DNA from: Maribellus maritimus
Lineage (GTDB): Bacteria; Bacteroidota; Bacteroidia; Bacteroidales; Prolixibacteraceae
NCBI RefSeq assembly: GCF_022267315.1
Contig: NZ_JAIKLE010000003.1
Coordinates: 233,148 to 297,147, forward strand
Direction of reading: 5' to 3'
Length of the DNA stretch: 64,000 nt
How positions within the stretch are numbered: position 1 is the first letter of the stretch; each line of letters opens with the position of its first letter. Shown one piece after another: positions 45,862 to 55,239 of the stretch. Both the position numbers and the translations under genes were made by a program. The notes below the pieces were generated by a model. That model searched no databases and was not told the origin of the DNA. It was given only the letters and a program-made list of their open reading frames with translations.

Positions 45862-46857
45862 GTGGATATAGCGGAGGTAAATCAAATTTTTGATAAATTC
45901 AGTTGCATGCGGGTCTTGGTAATCGGCGATGCGATGATTGACATGTATTTGTGGGGAAAGGTAGAAAGAATATCTCCGGAAGCTCCCATTCCCATTGTTT
46001 CGGTAACCAAACGTGAAAGTCGTCTTGGGGGAGCAGCAAATGTAGTGCTGAATATACAGGCGTTGGGAGCCACACCCATCTTGTTTTCGGTTATTGGCAA
46101 CGACGAAAATGGCAGAAAATTCAGGAGATTTCTGGAAAAAAGAAACCTTTCATGCGAAGGAATTTTCTCCGACGCCAAAAGAAAAACCACCGTAAAAAGC
46201 AGAATTATAAGTAACGGGCAACATGTTGCCCGTATAGATGAAGAAACGACAGCGTATATTGGGAAGGAAGTGGAAAATAAACTGATCTCCGCCATAAAAG
46301 AAACAATCAATACATCAAAAACAGACGCTATCGTTTTTGTCGATTATGATAAGGGAGTGATTACACCCGGTCTTTTCCGTGCCGTTCATAAAATGGCTTT
46401 AAAAAAGGGCATTCCAACAGCTGTCGATCCTAAAAAACGAAATTTTGATCTTTATAAGGATGTTACCTTATTCAAGCCAAATTTTGGAGAATTTGTAAGT
46501 GGTACAGGATTGACTGTAAAAAAAGACGACATTAAAACACTGAAAGAAGTGGCCAATACTTTTAAAAGAAAACAAAATTTTAAATTAATATTTATTACGC
46601 TCTCTGAGCTGGGAGTATTTATCAGTAACGGAGTAAACGAACAGCATTATCCGGCCGTAATACGCGATATTGCAGATGTTTCAGGAGCGGGAGATACCGT
46701 AGTAAGTGTAGCCAGCCTGGCCGTTGCGGCAGATTTATCGCCAAAAATAATGGCAATGATGTCGAACCTCGCAGGTGGTTTGGTGTGCGAAAAAGTGGGA
46801 GTCGTCCCGATCGACAGGGAACAACTCATGGATGAAATGCAGACTCAAAAATTTTGA
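45862..46857 (+). CDS. Heptose-7-phosphate kinase (HldE/RfaE kinase domain type)
   Basis: The 331-residue PfkB-family protein matches the kinase half of HldE: VLVIGDAMIDMYLWGKVERISPEAPIPIV and RLGGAANVVLNIQALGA are characteristic, and DVSGAGDTVVSV holds the catalytic Asp. There is no nucleotidyltransferase domain, so it is the stand-alone kinase that makes heptose bisphosphate for lipopolysaccharide. The start is GTG. No ATG fits the conserved N-terminus. Confidence 0.88.
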   Translation: MDIAEVNQIFDKFSCMRVLVIGDAMIDMYLWGKVERISPEAPIPIVSVTKRESRLGGAANVVLNIQALGATPILFSVIGNDENGRKFRRFLEKRNLSCEGIFSDAKRKTTVKSRIISNGQHVARIDEETTAYIGKEVENKLISAIKETINTSKTDAIVFVDYDKGVITPGLFRAVHKMALKKGIPTAVDPKKRNFDLYKDVTLFKPNFGEFVSGTGLTVKKDDIKTLKEVANTFKRKQNFKLIFITLSELGVFISNGVNEQHYPAVIRDIADVSGAGDTVVSVASLAVAADLSPKIMAMMSNLAGGLVCEKVGVVPIDREQLMDEMQTQKF

Positions 46858-46975
46858 TTTTTTAAAATCTTCGCTTCCAGCTTTTTAAAAATAAAACAGC
46901 GGTGTAAATCAAAAAAATTTAAGAGGTTTCCGCTAAATTATTAACTTTGAAACCACTCAATTAAAAAAAATACAG

Positions 46976-47779
46976 ATGGGAAAAATAATATCACTGGCAA
47001 ACCAAAAAGGAGGCGTAGGGAAAACCACGACAACCATAAATTTGGCAGCCAGCCTGGCTGTTTTGGAAAAAAAGGTTTTGGTAATTGATGCTGATCCACA
47101 GGCAAATGCAACATCGGGGTTGGGACTCGATGTTAAAAACGTACAATCAAGCATTTATGAATGTATTGTGGATGAAGTGGAAGCCGAAAAAGTGGTTTTA
47201 AAAACCGAAATCGAAAATCTTGATTTAATTCCGTCGCACATTGATTTGGTTGGTGCCGAAATAGAAATGTTAAACTTACCCAACAGAGAAAAGGTGCTCA
47301 AGAATTCCATCGAGCAACTCAAAAATATTTACGACTTTATTTTTATTGACTGTTCTCCTTCGCTTGGATTGATAACGGTAAATGCGCTAACAGCTTCCGA
47401 CTCGGTTGTTATTCCTGTACAGTGTGAATATTTTGCTTTGGAGGGACTGGGAAAATTACTAAACACCATTAAAATCATTCAGAACCGGTTAAATCAGGAT
47501 CTTGAGATTGAGGGATTTTTGCTTACCATGTACGACTCCCGCCTGAACCTTTCAAATCAGGTTTACGAAGAAGTGAAAAGACATTTTCAGGATATGGTTT
47601 TTGACACGGTTATTCAGCGAAATATAAAATTAAGTGAGGCCCCAAGCTATGGGAAACCGGTTATTTTATACGATGCCAGTTCAAAAGGTGCCATTAGCCA
47701 CATGAACCTGGCCCGCGAAATATTGCAGAGAAACTCAATGACCACAATGTCGAAAGAAAAAAACGTAGTTATTATTTAA
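46976..47779 (+). CDS. parA: Chromosome partitioning ATPase ParA (Soj)
   Basis: The 267-residue protein has the deviant Walker A KGGVGKTTTTINLA, Walker A' VIDADPQANAT and Walker B FIDCSPSLG of ParA ATPases. It moves the origin region together with the ParB gene 4 bp downstream. A TAACTTTG -7 box lies at 46942-46949. It is the chromosomal, short form without a helix-turn-helix. Confidence 0.95.
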   Translation: MGKIISLANQKGGVGKTTTTINLAASLAVLEKKVLVIDADPQANATSGLGLDVKNVQSSIYECIVDEVEAEKVVLKTEIENLDLIPSHIDLVGAEIEMLNLPNREKVLKNSIEQLKNIYDFIFIDCSPSLGLITVNALTASDSVVIPVQCEYFALEGLGKLLNTIKIIQNRLNQDLEIEGFLLTMYDSRLNLSNQVYEEVKRHFQDMVFDTVIQRNIKLSEAPSYGKPVILYDASSKGAISHMNLAREILQRNSMTTMSKEKNVVII

Positions 47780-47783
47780 AAAT

Positions 47784-48653
47784 ATGGCCATGGCAAAAAG
47801 GAATGCATTAGGAAGGGGACTTGGAGCGCTTATCGATGATGCAGAAAAAATGAAAAGCGCCGGAATTAGCGAGATTGAACTCAATAAAATTGAGGCAAAC
47901 CCTTTTCAGCCCAGGTCGAAGTTTGATACAGAAGCACTGGAAGAACTGGCTGCTTCAATTCGGGAGATTGGCCTCATTCAGCCCATCACTCTCCGAAAGA
48001 TTGGCGAAGATAAATTCCAAATCATTGCCGGTGAACGCCGTTTCAGAGCAGCACAAATTGCAGGCTTGGAAACCATTCCGGCTTATGTGCGCAAAGCCAA
48101 GGACGACGGAATGCTGGAAATGGCACTGGTTGAAAACATTCAGCGCGAAGATTTGGACGCGATCGAAATTGCGGTAAGTTATCAGCGACTGATGGAAGAA
48201 TTGAAATTCACACAGGAAGAAATGAGTTCACGTGTAGGAAAAAAACGTTCAACCATTGCCAATTACCTGCGTTTGTTAAAACTTCCTGCAGTGATTCAAA
48301 AGGGCCTTCGCGAAAAAGTTATTTCCATGGGACATGCCCGGGCCATCATAAATATTGAGGAAACAGAGACCCAGATTATGATTTACAACCAAATCATTAA
48401 ATACGGATTCTCTGTGAGAAAAGTGGAAGAAATTGTTCGTGATTTGAATGATGATTCTGCCGACAAATCTTCAAAATCTCAAAGAGAAAAACTTCCCAGA
48501 GAATACCAGGTTATAAAAAAACAACTGGACAGTATTTTTAAATCAAGAATTGGGTTCTCGATGAATGACAAAGGAAAAGGTAAAATTACCATTCCTTTTA
48601 AATCAGCTGAAGATTTGGAAAGAATTGTTAAAATAATTGAAAATCAAAAATAA
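47784..48653 (+). CDS. parB: Chromosome partitioning protein ParB
   Basis: The 289-residue protein has the ParB N-terminal nuclease-like domain (NPFQPRSKFD, GLIQPITLR, IIAGERRFRAAQIAG with the CTP-binding GERR motif), the helix-turn-helix that binds parS (VGKKRSTIANYLRLL), and a C-terminal dimer domain. A second ATG 6 bp downstream could also start it. No parS-like palindrome was seen in the window. Confidence 0.95.
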   Translation: MAMAKRNALGRGLGALIDDAEKMKSAGISEIELNKIEANPFQPRSKFDTEALEELAASIREIGLIQPITLRKIGEDKFQIIAGERRFRAAQIAGLETIPAYVRKAKDDGMLEMALVENIQREDLDAIEIAVSYQRLMEELKFTQEEMSSRVGKKRSTIANYLRLLKLPAVIQKGLREKVISMGHARAIINIEETETQIMIYNQIIKYGFSVRKVEEIVRDLNDDSADKSSKSQREKLPREYQVIKKQLDSIFKSRIGFSMNDKGKGKITIPFKSAEDLERIVKIIENQK

Positions 48654-48712
48654 ACCTTTTGTTTCCGGTCATATCTTAGGGTATTCTTCTATTTTTGTGC
48701 AAAATTTTAAAG

Positions 48713-49339
48713 GTGAATTTTAAATCGGCTTTGCAAAAATTTTTCATATTCTGCTTATTGTTACTTGCAGAACAAACTGTTATTGGTCAGGGACTTGTTG
48801 AAGCTGACACAGTTGCTACCGTCACGCAAAAACCGATAGAAGAGGAGAAAGTTCACTCTCCCAAAAGGGCAACTTTATATTCAGCCATTTTACCCGGGCT
48901 TGGACAGGCATATAACAAAAAATACTGGAAAATACCTTTCGTTTATATTGGTTTTGGAACCATTGGCTATTTTATAGATTGGAACAACGATTACTATCAG
49001 TTAACCAAACGTGCTTATATCCATTTAAGAGACGATGATCCTGAAACCACCGACTATTTGAAACTGAGAGGAATTGAATATTACGATTTGGAGAATGCCA
49101 CAGATAAAGCAAATCTGGAAACTGCCCTTTCAAAACGACAGGAATATTACCGTCGGAACCGCGATTTTCTGATAATTAGCATGGTAGCTTTTTACGGTTT
49201 AAATATTATTGATGCGAGTGTGGACGCCCATCTTTTCAATTTTGACGTTTCAGATGATCTAAGTCTAAATTGGCAACCCTCAATGTTGCATTTTCAAAAT
49301 GATCTGGTATATTGCATAAATCTTACTTTCAATTTTTAA
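48713..49339 (+). CDS. DUF5683-domain protein
   Basis: The protein has a signal peptide and then RATLYSAILPGLGQAYNKKYWKIPFVYIGFG, characteristic of DUF5683 envelope proteins, with several membrane or barrel segments. The start is uncertain. A TTG at 48695 overlaps a TATTTTTG -7 box (48690-48697), so the GTG at 48713 is preferred. It follows parB and precedes the lytic transglycosylase, as in many Bacteroidota. Confidence 0.82.
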   Translation: MNFKSALQKFFIFCLLLLAEQTVIGQGLVEADTVATVTQKPIEEEKVHSPKRATLYSAILPGLGQAYNKKYWKIPFVYIGFGTIGYFIDWNNDYYQLTKRAYIHLRDDDPETTDYLKLRGIEYYDLENATDKANLETALSKRQEYYRRNRDFLIISMVAFYGLNIIDASVDAHLFNFDVSDDLSLNWQPSMLHFQNDLVYCINLTFNF

Positions 49340-49344
49340 TACGT

Positions 49345-50973
49345 ATGAACTTGATTACAAAATCGATAATACTTTCTTTTTTTATTTTATTCTCGGGGGA
49401 CTTACTGGCTCAGGAAACAGACTCACTCAATGTTTTACAGAAAGAAGATGAGCTTGTTGTCGACACTTTACTGCAACAGGACACACTTTCGTTGGAAAAA
49501 CAACTACTTCTCGATGAAGATTTAAATGATATCTTTTCTGAAAAAATGGATAGCCTGGTAAACACCTGGTATATCGAAAATGCGTTTACTCTAGACAGCA
49601 TCGACCTCACATTAATAAAAAACTATCCAAAAAATCTTCCGGATTCGGTTTATATTGAAAGATTACAAAATATTGAACAGGTTATCGACTTGTCGTACAA
49701 CAATGTGGTAAGAAACTTTATCAAATTGTATACGGAAAAGAAACGGGATTTATCAGAAGTAATCATAGGCCTTTCGTACTATTACTTTCCAATTTTTGAA
49801 GAAACTTTGGATAAATATGATATGCCGCTGGAATTAAAATACCTGGCCATTATTGAGTCGGCGTTAAATCCGAGAGCCCGTTCACGGGTTGGGGCAACCG
49901 GGATGTGGCAATTTATGTTCGGGACGGCAAAAAATATGAAACTTGAAATAACCAGTTTTGTCGATGAACGTCGCGACCCTGTAAAATCAACCGACGCAGC
50001 AGCACGATATTTAAAAAGGCTGTACGATATATATGGTGACTGGCATCTTGCCATAGCTGCATACAATTGTGGCCCGGGCAATGTAAACAGAGCCATCAGG
50101 CGCTCAGGAGGAAAAAGAAACTACTGGGAAATATACTATCGTTTGCCCAGGGAAACCCGCGGCTATGTGCCTGCTTTCATTGCAGCCAGTTATTTTATGA
50201 ATTATTATGGTGAACACAATTTGATTGCCAATTTTCCTGAAGCCTCCATTGATACCGATACAATTATAGTAAGCGACTACCTTCACTTTGATCAGCTGGC
50301 GGCTACACTAGATATGTCAAAAGATGAACTCCGGTCCTTAAATCCGATGTACCGTCGTGATGTTATTCCTGCAAAACCGGAAAAAACTTACCCCTTAGTG
50401 TTGCCGGAGGACAAAATAATGGACTTTATAGATCAGGATACGCTTGTTTTTGCGTATGAAAGGGAGAAATATTTCCCGGACAATACACTTATGAAACCAA
50501 CTGAGAGTTCGGGATATTTTACTCCGGTCGACATAGAAGGAAAGGCCAAAGTCGTTTATACCGTAAAATCGGGCGACAATGTAGGATTCATATCTTCGTG
50601 GTTTCATGTTCGCGCTTCCGATTTAAGATATTGGAACAACATTCATCGCGACCTGATACGTGTAGGGCAAAAGCTGGTTGTTTATGTTCCGGAAAATCAA
50701 AAAACAAAATACGAGAAGATAAATTCCCTGACTTTCGCACAGAAACAGGAAACGATTGGAAAATCGGGAAGCAGCTCCTCAACCAAAAAAACTGAATCCA
50801 AACCTGTTGACCCAAATTTTATATATTATACGGTAAAAAAGGGTGATACACTTTGGGATATCGCGGAAAAATATGCCGGAATATCCAGTACAGAAATCAT
50901 GAAGCTAAATAATCTTTCAAACGACCGAGGGTTGTACATTGGTCAAAAGCTTAAAATCAAAAGAAAGTCATGA
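49345..50973 (+). CDS. Membrane-bound lytic murein transglycosylase with LysM domains (MltD-like)
   Basis: From ATG 49345 the 542-residue protein has a signal peptide, an SLT (GH23) domain with the catalytic Glu in AIIESALNPRARSRVGATGM, and two C-terminal LysM domains that bind peptidoglycan: YTVKSGDNVGFI...GQKLVVYVP and YTVKKGDTLWDI...GQKLKIK. It cleaves peptidoglycan in the periplasm. An upstream ATG at 49312 lies inside the previous gene and is less likely. Confidence 0.94.
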   Translation: MNLITKSIILSFFILFSGDLLAQETDSLNVLQKEDELVVDTLLQQDTLSLEKQLLLDEDLNDIFSEKMDSLVNTWYIENAFTLDSIDLTLIKNYPKNLPDSVYIERLQNIEQVIDLSYNNVVRNFIKLYTEKKRDLSEVIIGLSYYYFPIFEETLDKYDMPLELKYLAIIESALNPRARSRVGATGMWQFMFGTAKNMKLEITSFVDERRDPVKSTDAAARYLKRLYDIYGDWHLAIAAYNCGPGNVNRAIRRSGGKRNYWEIYYRLPRETRGYVPAFIAASYFMNYYGEHNLIANFPEASIDTDTIIVSDYLHFDQLAATLDMSKDELRSLNPMYRRDVIPAKPEKTYPLVLPEDKIMDFIDQDTLVFAYEREKYFPDNTLMKPTESSGYFTPVDIEGKAKVVYTVKSGDNVGFISSWFHVRASDLRYWNNIHRDLIRVGQKLVVYVPENQKTKYEKINSLTFAQKQETIGKSGSSSSTKKTESKPVDPNFIYYTVKKGDTLWDIAEKYAGISSTEIMKLNNLSNDRGLYIGQKLKIKRKS

Positions 50974-51213
50974 TTTGTTTTTGTTGCTCAAGCCAGGATC
51001 ATTCTGCCTGGTGAATCATTTTTTATTTTAGAAATTATTGCTGAATACCAAATTCAGGTTATAACAAAGAAGGAGACTTTCTACCACGACTGCTTTTCAA
51101 TAATTTGAAGCGGATTTATAAAAAACTTCAAATGCTTTTTATTGTTTTTTTGCGAACAATAATCCCCTATTATTCATTACTATAGTGAATGGTTAACGAC
51201 TAAAATTGAAAAC

Positions 51214-51858
51214 ATGAAGAAGGTTGGAATTATAGGTTCAGGAAATGTTGGGCAGGCGCTTGCAAAAGGTTTTGTTGAAAACGGCTACCAAACAACGATA
51301 GCATCAAGAAGCGAAGAAAAAAGAAAAGAACTGGAACAGGCATTTGAAGGAAAAATAAAAACGGATAGCCTGGAAAACACTGCCCGGAACAATGAAATTA
51401 TTGTATTTGCAGTAAAGGGAGGAAAAGCAAAAGAAGCGCTTGCCGTTTTGAAAGTGGATAATTTAAAAGGAAAAACCGTTATTGATGCGACCAATCCTAT
51501 TGAAGACGCTGCTCCGGTAAAGGGAGTTCTTGTGTACTCTACTTCCATAAATAAAAGTTTGATGGAAGAGCTGCAGGAGATGGCAACTGAAGCAAAATTT
51601 GTAAAAGCTTTTAATTCAGTTGGTGCGGGGCATATGGTCAATCCATTATTTGAAAGTAAACCTACGATGTTTATTTGCGGAAATGACGCAGAAGCAAAAA
51701 AAGAAGTAAGCGAAATTCTTGACAAATTTGGTTGGGAAACTGCCGACATGGGATTTGCGGAGGCTGCCCGAGCTATTGAGCCGCTTGCGATGTTATGGTG
51801 TATCCCGGGATTTAGCAACAACAGCTGGAACCACGCATTTAAACTCCTCAAAAAGTGA
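51214..51858 (+). CDS. NADPH-dependent F420 reductase-like oxidoreductase
   Basis: The 214-residue protein begins with a Rossmann nucleotide motif, VGIIGSGNVGQALAKGF, and matches the NADP-binding (F420 reductase/pyrroline-5-carboxylate reductase-like) family. F420 is not expected in Bacteroidota, so another substrate is likely. It stands alone. An imperfect 17-bp palindrome (CATTACTATAGTGAATG, 51175-51191) lies upstream and might be an operator. Confidence 0.85.
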   Translation: MKKVGIIGSGNVGQALAKGFVENGYQTTIASRSEEKRKELEQAFEGKIKTDSLENTARNNEIIVFAVKGGKAKEALAVLKVDNLKGKTVIDATNPIEDAAPVKGVLVYSTSINKSLMEELQEMATEAKFVKAFNSVGAGHMVNPLFESKPTMFICGNDAEAKKEVSEILDKFGWETADMGFAEAARAIEPLAMLWCIPGFSNNSWNHAFKLLKK

Positions 51859-51883
51859 GCTGTTTAAAAACTGTTTAAAAGAA

Positions 51884-51911
51884 AAATACCGGATTATAAT
51901 CTCCGGTATTT
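51884..51911. terminator. Bidirectional hairpin terminator
   Basis: A perfect 10-bp stem AAATACCGGA/TCCGGTATTT with an 8-nt loop between two convergent genes. The flanking T and A runs are short. Confidence 0.65.
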
Positions 51912-51924
51912 GTAACACTCTTTT

Positions 51925-52098
51925 TTACTTTGGTTCCCAAAAACAACGTTTGGGTGAAACAATCTTTTCTTCGGCTTTTAATACTTTCATTGCTCTGTCT
52001 ACTTCCTTTTTATCAAGTCCTGAAGCTTCAGCAATTTCACCGGCTTTTAGAGGTTTTCCGGCTGCCTTTAAAGTTTCCAATACCTTTTCTGCACTCAT
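51925..52098 (-). CDS. 57-residue winged-helix protein
   Basis: The minus strand encodes [20 protein letters not shown], then [20 protein letters not shown], then [17 protein letters not shown] and a stop. This is a compact winged helix-turn-helix, similar in shape to small MarR-type DNA-binding proteins. It lies 12 bp after the histidine kinase gene on the same strand, so it may be cotranscribed. It is shorter than 60 residues and easily missed. Confidence 0.8.
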   Translation of the reverse strand: MSAEKVLETLKAAGKPLKAGEIAEASGLDKKEVDRAMKVLKAEEKIVSPKRCFWEPK

Positions 52099-52110
52099 AC
52101 TTTTGTTTTT

Positions 52111-54204
52111 TTATTTTAAATTATTTACAGGGATAAAAATAGAAAATCTGCTCCCTTTATTTTCCTGACTTTTTATTGTAAGATACCCTCCATTCAATTT
52201 TATAAATTCGTTTGCAAGCTGTAACCCTATGCCTGTGCCGTTTTCGTTGTTTGTGCCCAGTTGGTGATAATTGGAATCAACCTGCAACAATTTATCAACT
52301 TGATTTTCAGGAATTCCAACTCCCTCATCCTCGATCTTTACTTCAGCCATTTGGCCTTTTGGTATAACCTGTACCAATATCTTTTTCCCCGGGGGTGTAA
52401 ACTTCACCGCGTTCGAAAATAAGTTTCTCACGGTTGTGGAAATCATTTCCCGATCGGCAAACACTTCTATTCCGCTGCAAAGTTCTGACTTCACATTAAT
52501 CGATTTTAATTCAGCGGCATGTTGCAAATTTTTTATCGTTTGTTCAACTACGTCGTCAATATTAAAAATCGTCTTTTTAACTTTCATTCTTCCCCCCTGT
52601 ACCAAAGACCAGGTTAAAAGGTTTTCCAGCAGCTTCAGAGCCTGTTTTGACGTTTCGTAGGACAGCTCAGCAAGTCTTTTTTGCTCGTATTCCGGGAATT
52701 TATCAAATTCCTTTGCCAGTAGTTCTGTTAGATTGAGAACCGAACCGATCGGATTTTTTAAATCATGGGCAATAACAGAATGAAACTTATCTTTCGATTT
52801 AACCAACTGGCTTAATTCCTGGTTTAATTCTTCAAGCTTTTTTGTTTGCTCTTTAATCTTTTTGTTTTTTAAAGTCAATTCGTCGTTCAACTGCTTAACC
52901 TTACGTAGCTTGATTAAAATATTGAACAAGGCAATAAAAAGAACAACTAAAAAAACAAGCGAACCCAAGGAAACAATTCGTCGCAACCGCTTTTCATTGT
53001 CGATGTTTAATTGTAATATTTCATTATCTTTTTCTTTTTCTATTGTCTCAACTAACACATCGACATTTGAAATCGCGTCAATAACCGAACGATTAAACAT
53101 TGAATCGTGTATAAGGAAGTATTTTTTGTAATACAATAGCGCCAATCCGGTATTATTTATTTCAGTATATGCATCAGCAAGTATTCTGTTGGCTCTTGCC
53201 TGTTGATTTAAAATTATGGTTCCTTCTGTAACTTTTAAAGCTGAATCGGCATAAATTATTGCCTTATCAAACTGGCTATCATTCAGATAACTTTCACCAA
53301 TCAAACAAAATACTTCAGACAAGTTCAGACTGTCTCTTAATTCCTTAAATACGTTACCTGCATTAAAATAGTTTTTATACTTTAACCCGGAAAATCCGAG
53401 ACTGCCATGAATCTCAGCCAGCAACTCAAATGCTTCCCCCAACAAAGTTTTATCCTTAATAAACTGAAATCCGGATTTCTGATTCTCAAACCTTCTATTT
53501 ATATCCCGGATCAATTTGCTTAAGTTTTGAACTGCTTCTTCGTATTTTTCTGTTTTCATTTGCAGGTTAGCCAAATACATTTGCACATACCCCAATTCAA
53601 CAGGATCGCCAAGCTTTTTTCCTATCGTCAAAGCTTTATTCAGATATTCTTCTGCTCTATCAAAGTCATTTATGTATAAATAATTAACTCCAATATTGGC
53701 AGAAGCCAGGGCAATTCCTTCTGGTTCATCGGTCTCTGTAAACACATCCAGTGAAATCTTATAAAACTCAATAGCCCGGTTATGGTGTAACATCGCCTCA
53801 TAACAATTTGCAATTTCAAGGGTTACCCAACCCACATAAGGGCCATAATTATCAAGCTGTGCATATCCGTAAGCTTTATTTAAATAGTTGAGGGCAATGT
53901 TGTAACTCCCTTTTTCCAGAAAAGAGCCGCCCATTTCCATGTAGATATCAACAAGCCCCCAATTAATTTTATGTTGCTTGGCGAGTTCAATATTTTCGTG
54001 AGCGAACTCAAGATACAGTTCATAATCGGAACGCCTCACCTGTTGTATTATTTCCAGTCGGGCATTTAGTAAAAACTCAACATCGTCAATACTGTCTAAC
54101 CTATAAAACAAATTTTTCAGGCTATCTTTTTCGTCGATTGCAGAGGTCTCTTCCCAAAAACAGAAGACGCTTAAGAAATATAGTAAAATCGTTATTCCTC
54201 TCAT
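52111..54204 (-). CDS. TPR-containing sensor histidine kinase
   Basis: The 697-residue protein has a signal peptide, about seven TPR-type repeats in a periplasmic region (residues 60-370; for example GSYNIALNYLNKAYGYAQLD), one membrane helix (about 405-425), a coiled coil, a HisKA domain with the phospho-His in VIAHDLKNPIGSVLNL, and an HATPase domain (NLFSNAVKFTPPG, DEGVGIPENQ, GTGIGLQLANEFI). It is a membrane sensor kinase. No response regulator is adjacent. Confidence 0.92.
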   Translation of the reverse strand: MRGITILLYFLSVFCFWEETSAIDEKDSLKNLFYRLDSIDDVEFLLNARLEIIQQVRRSDYELYLEFAHENIELAKQHKINWGLVDIYMEMGGSFLEKGSYNIALNYLNKAYGYAQLDNYGPYVGWVTLEIANCYEAMLHHNRAIEFYKISLDVFTETDEPEGIALASANIGVNYLYINDFDRAEEYLNKALTIGKKLGDPVELGYVQMYLANLQMKTEKYEEAVQNLSKLIRDINRRFENQKSGFQFIKDKTLLGEAFELLAEIHGSLGFSGLKYKNYFNAGNVFKELRDSLNLSEVFCLIGESYLNDSQFDKAIIYADSALKVTEGTIILNQQARANRILADAYTEINNTGLALLYYKKYFLIHDSMFNRSVIDAISNVDVLVETIEKEKDNEILQLNIDNEKRLRRIVSLGSLVFLVVLFIALFNILIKLRKVKQLNDELTLKNKKIKEQTKKLEELNQELSQLVKSKDKFHSVIAHDLKNPIGSVLNLTELLAKEFDKFPEYEQKRLAELSYETSKQALKLLENLLTWSLVQGGRMKVKKTIFNIDDVVEQTIKNLQHAAELKSINVKSELCSGIEVFADREMISTTVRNLFSNAVKFTPPGKKILVQVIPKGQMAEVKIEDEGVGIPENQVDKLLQVDSNYHQLGTNNENGTGIGLQLANEFIKLNGGYLTIKSQENKGSRFSIFIPVNNLK

Positions 54205-54348
54205 TTACAACAAAAAAAACGAAAAATTATAAGCACTAATATAAATAAGAATTTTCTATTCGTGCCGATTTTTTCGTTTTTCCGCTACAAGGGATTTTTC
54301 AAAATCCCTTGTAAAATGACAATAAATAAACCTGGTTTGCGAAACCAA

Positions 54349-54930
54349 CTATTCTGCAAATCTTTCTGAAATAACTTTCCAATCTAAAATTTTCCAGAAA
54401 TCCTCAATATATTTAGGACGCAAATTCTTTTTATCGATGTAATAAGCGTGCTCCCAAACATCGCAGGTCAGTATTGGTTTTTTACCATCGCGGATTGGGT
54501 TGCCTGCATTGCTTGTTTGAAGGATCTCTAGTTCGCCTCCATTGCCCTTTACCAACCAGGCCCAGCCCGAACCAAAAAGAGTTGCAGCAGCCTTTGAAAA
54601 CTCAGCGGTAAAATTTTCTACAGAACCAAATTTCGCCTCAATAGCGGCTTTCAAATCGTCTTTAGGTTCTTTACATCCTTCCGGACTAAATTGCATAAAA
54701 TAAAAAGTATGATTCCATACCTGCGCACCGTTATTAAAAATTCCTCCTTCAGCCTTTTTAATAATTTCTTCCAAACTCTTGTTTTCAAACTCGGTTCCTG
54801 TAACCAGGTTATTTACATTATTTACATAAGCCTGGTGATGTTTTCCATAGTGAAATTCAATGGTTTTTTCACTGATAAATGGTTCCAATGCATCATTTGC
54901 ATAGGGAAGTTTTGGTAATTCAAATGCCAT
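54349..54930 (-). CDS. sodB: Superoxide dismutase, Fe type
   Basis: The 193-residue enzyme turns superoxide into hydrogen peroxide and oxygen. Metal ligands lie in EFHYGKHHQAY, WNHTFYF and [19 protein letters not shown] has the Gln typical of iron enzymes, and [14 protein letters not shown] lacks the Gln used by manganese enzymes. A second, manganese-type gene lies 309 bp upstream on the same strand with its own terminator. Confidence 0.93.
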   Translation of the reverse strand: MAFELPKLPYANDALEPFISEKTIEFHYGKHHQAYVNNVNNLVTGTEFENKSLEEIIKKAEGGIFNNGAQVWNHTFYFMQFSPEGCKEPKDDLKAAIEAKFGSVENFTAEFSKAAATLFGSGWAWLVKGNGGELEILQTSNAGNPIRDGKKPILTCDVWEHAYYIDKKNLRPKYIEDFWKILDWKVISERFAE

Positions 54931-55194
54931 AATTTTTCAGTTTAAAAGTTAATTTCTTTTTGTTGATTCTTTTCTTGTAAAGGTAAAACATATTAAACTG
55001 AAAAAGGATTAAACAAAAGGTTAATTTGAAAGAAGTTTAAATAAGAAAAAAAACATACTGGAAAGCGAAAACTGAAATCTTATGATATAACGAAAACCTT
55101 TTAATCTTCCTTTAGAGTATTTTAGGCAGAAAAAAGGCTCAACATGCACAGGAGTAACTCAACCAATTAAACATAATATTCCACAAGAAGGCAA

Positions 55195-55222
55195 CAAAAA
55201 CCCCGGAGCCTCTGCCCCGGGG
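55195..55222 (-). terminator. Terminator after the Mn-type superoxide dismutase
   Basis: On the minus strand, CCCCGG, an 8-base GC-rich loop region and CTCCGGGG are followed by TTTTTG. It ends the sodA transcript, so the two dismutases are separate units. Confidence 0.8.
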
Positions 55223-55239
55223 AAAAAACCAAAAATCAA

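Noticed and set aside
46925..46954. GGTTTC/GAAACC inverted repeat before parA as a parS-like site
   Set aside because: The arms are 18 bp apart and do not match the compact 16-bp parS palindrome.
51214..51858. True F420-dependent enzyme
   Set aside because: No F420 synthesis genes are seen and the cofactor is not expected in this phylum. The similarity is at the Rossmann-fold family level.
51719..52168. 149-codon plus-strand frame
   Set aside because: It crosses the end of the oxidoreductase gene, a hairpin and the antisense of the 57-residue gene. The minus-strand gene has far better protein character.
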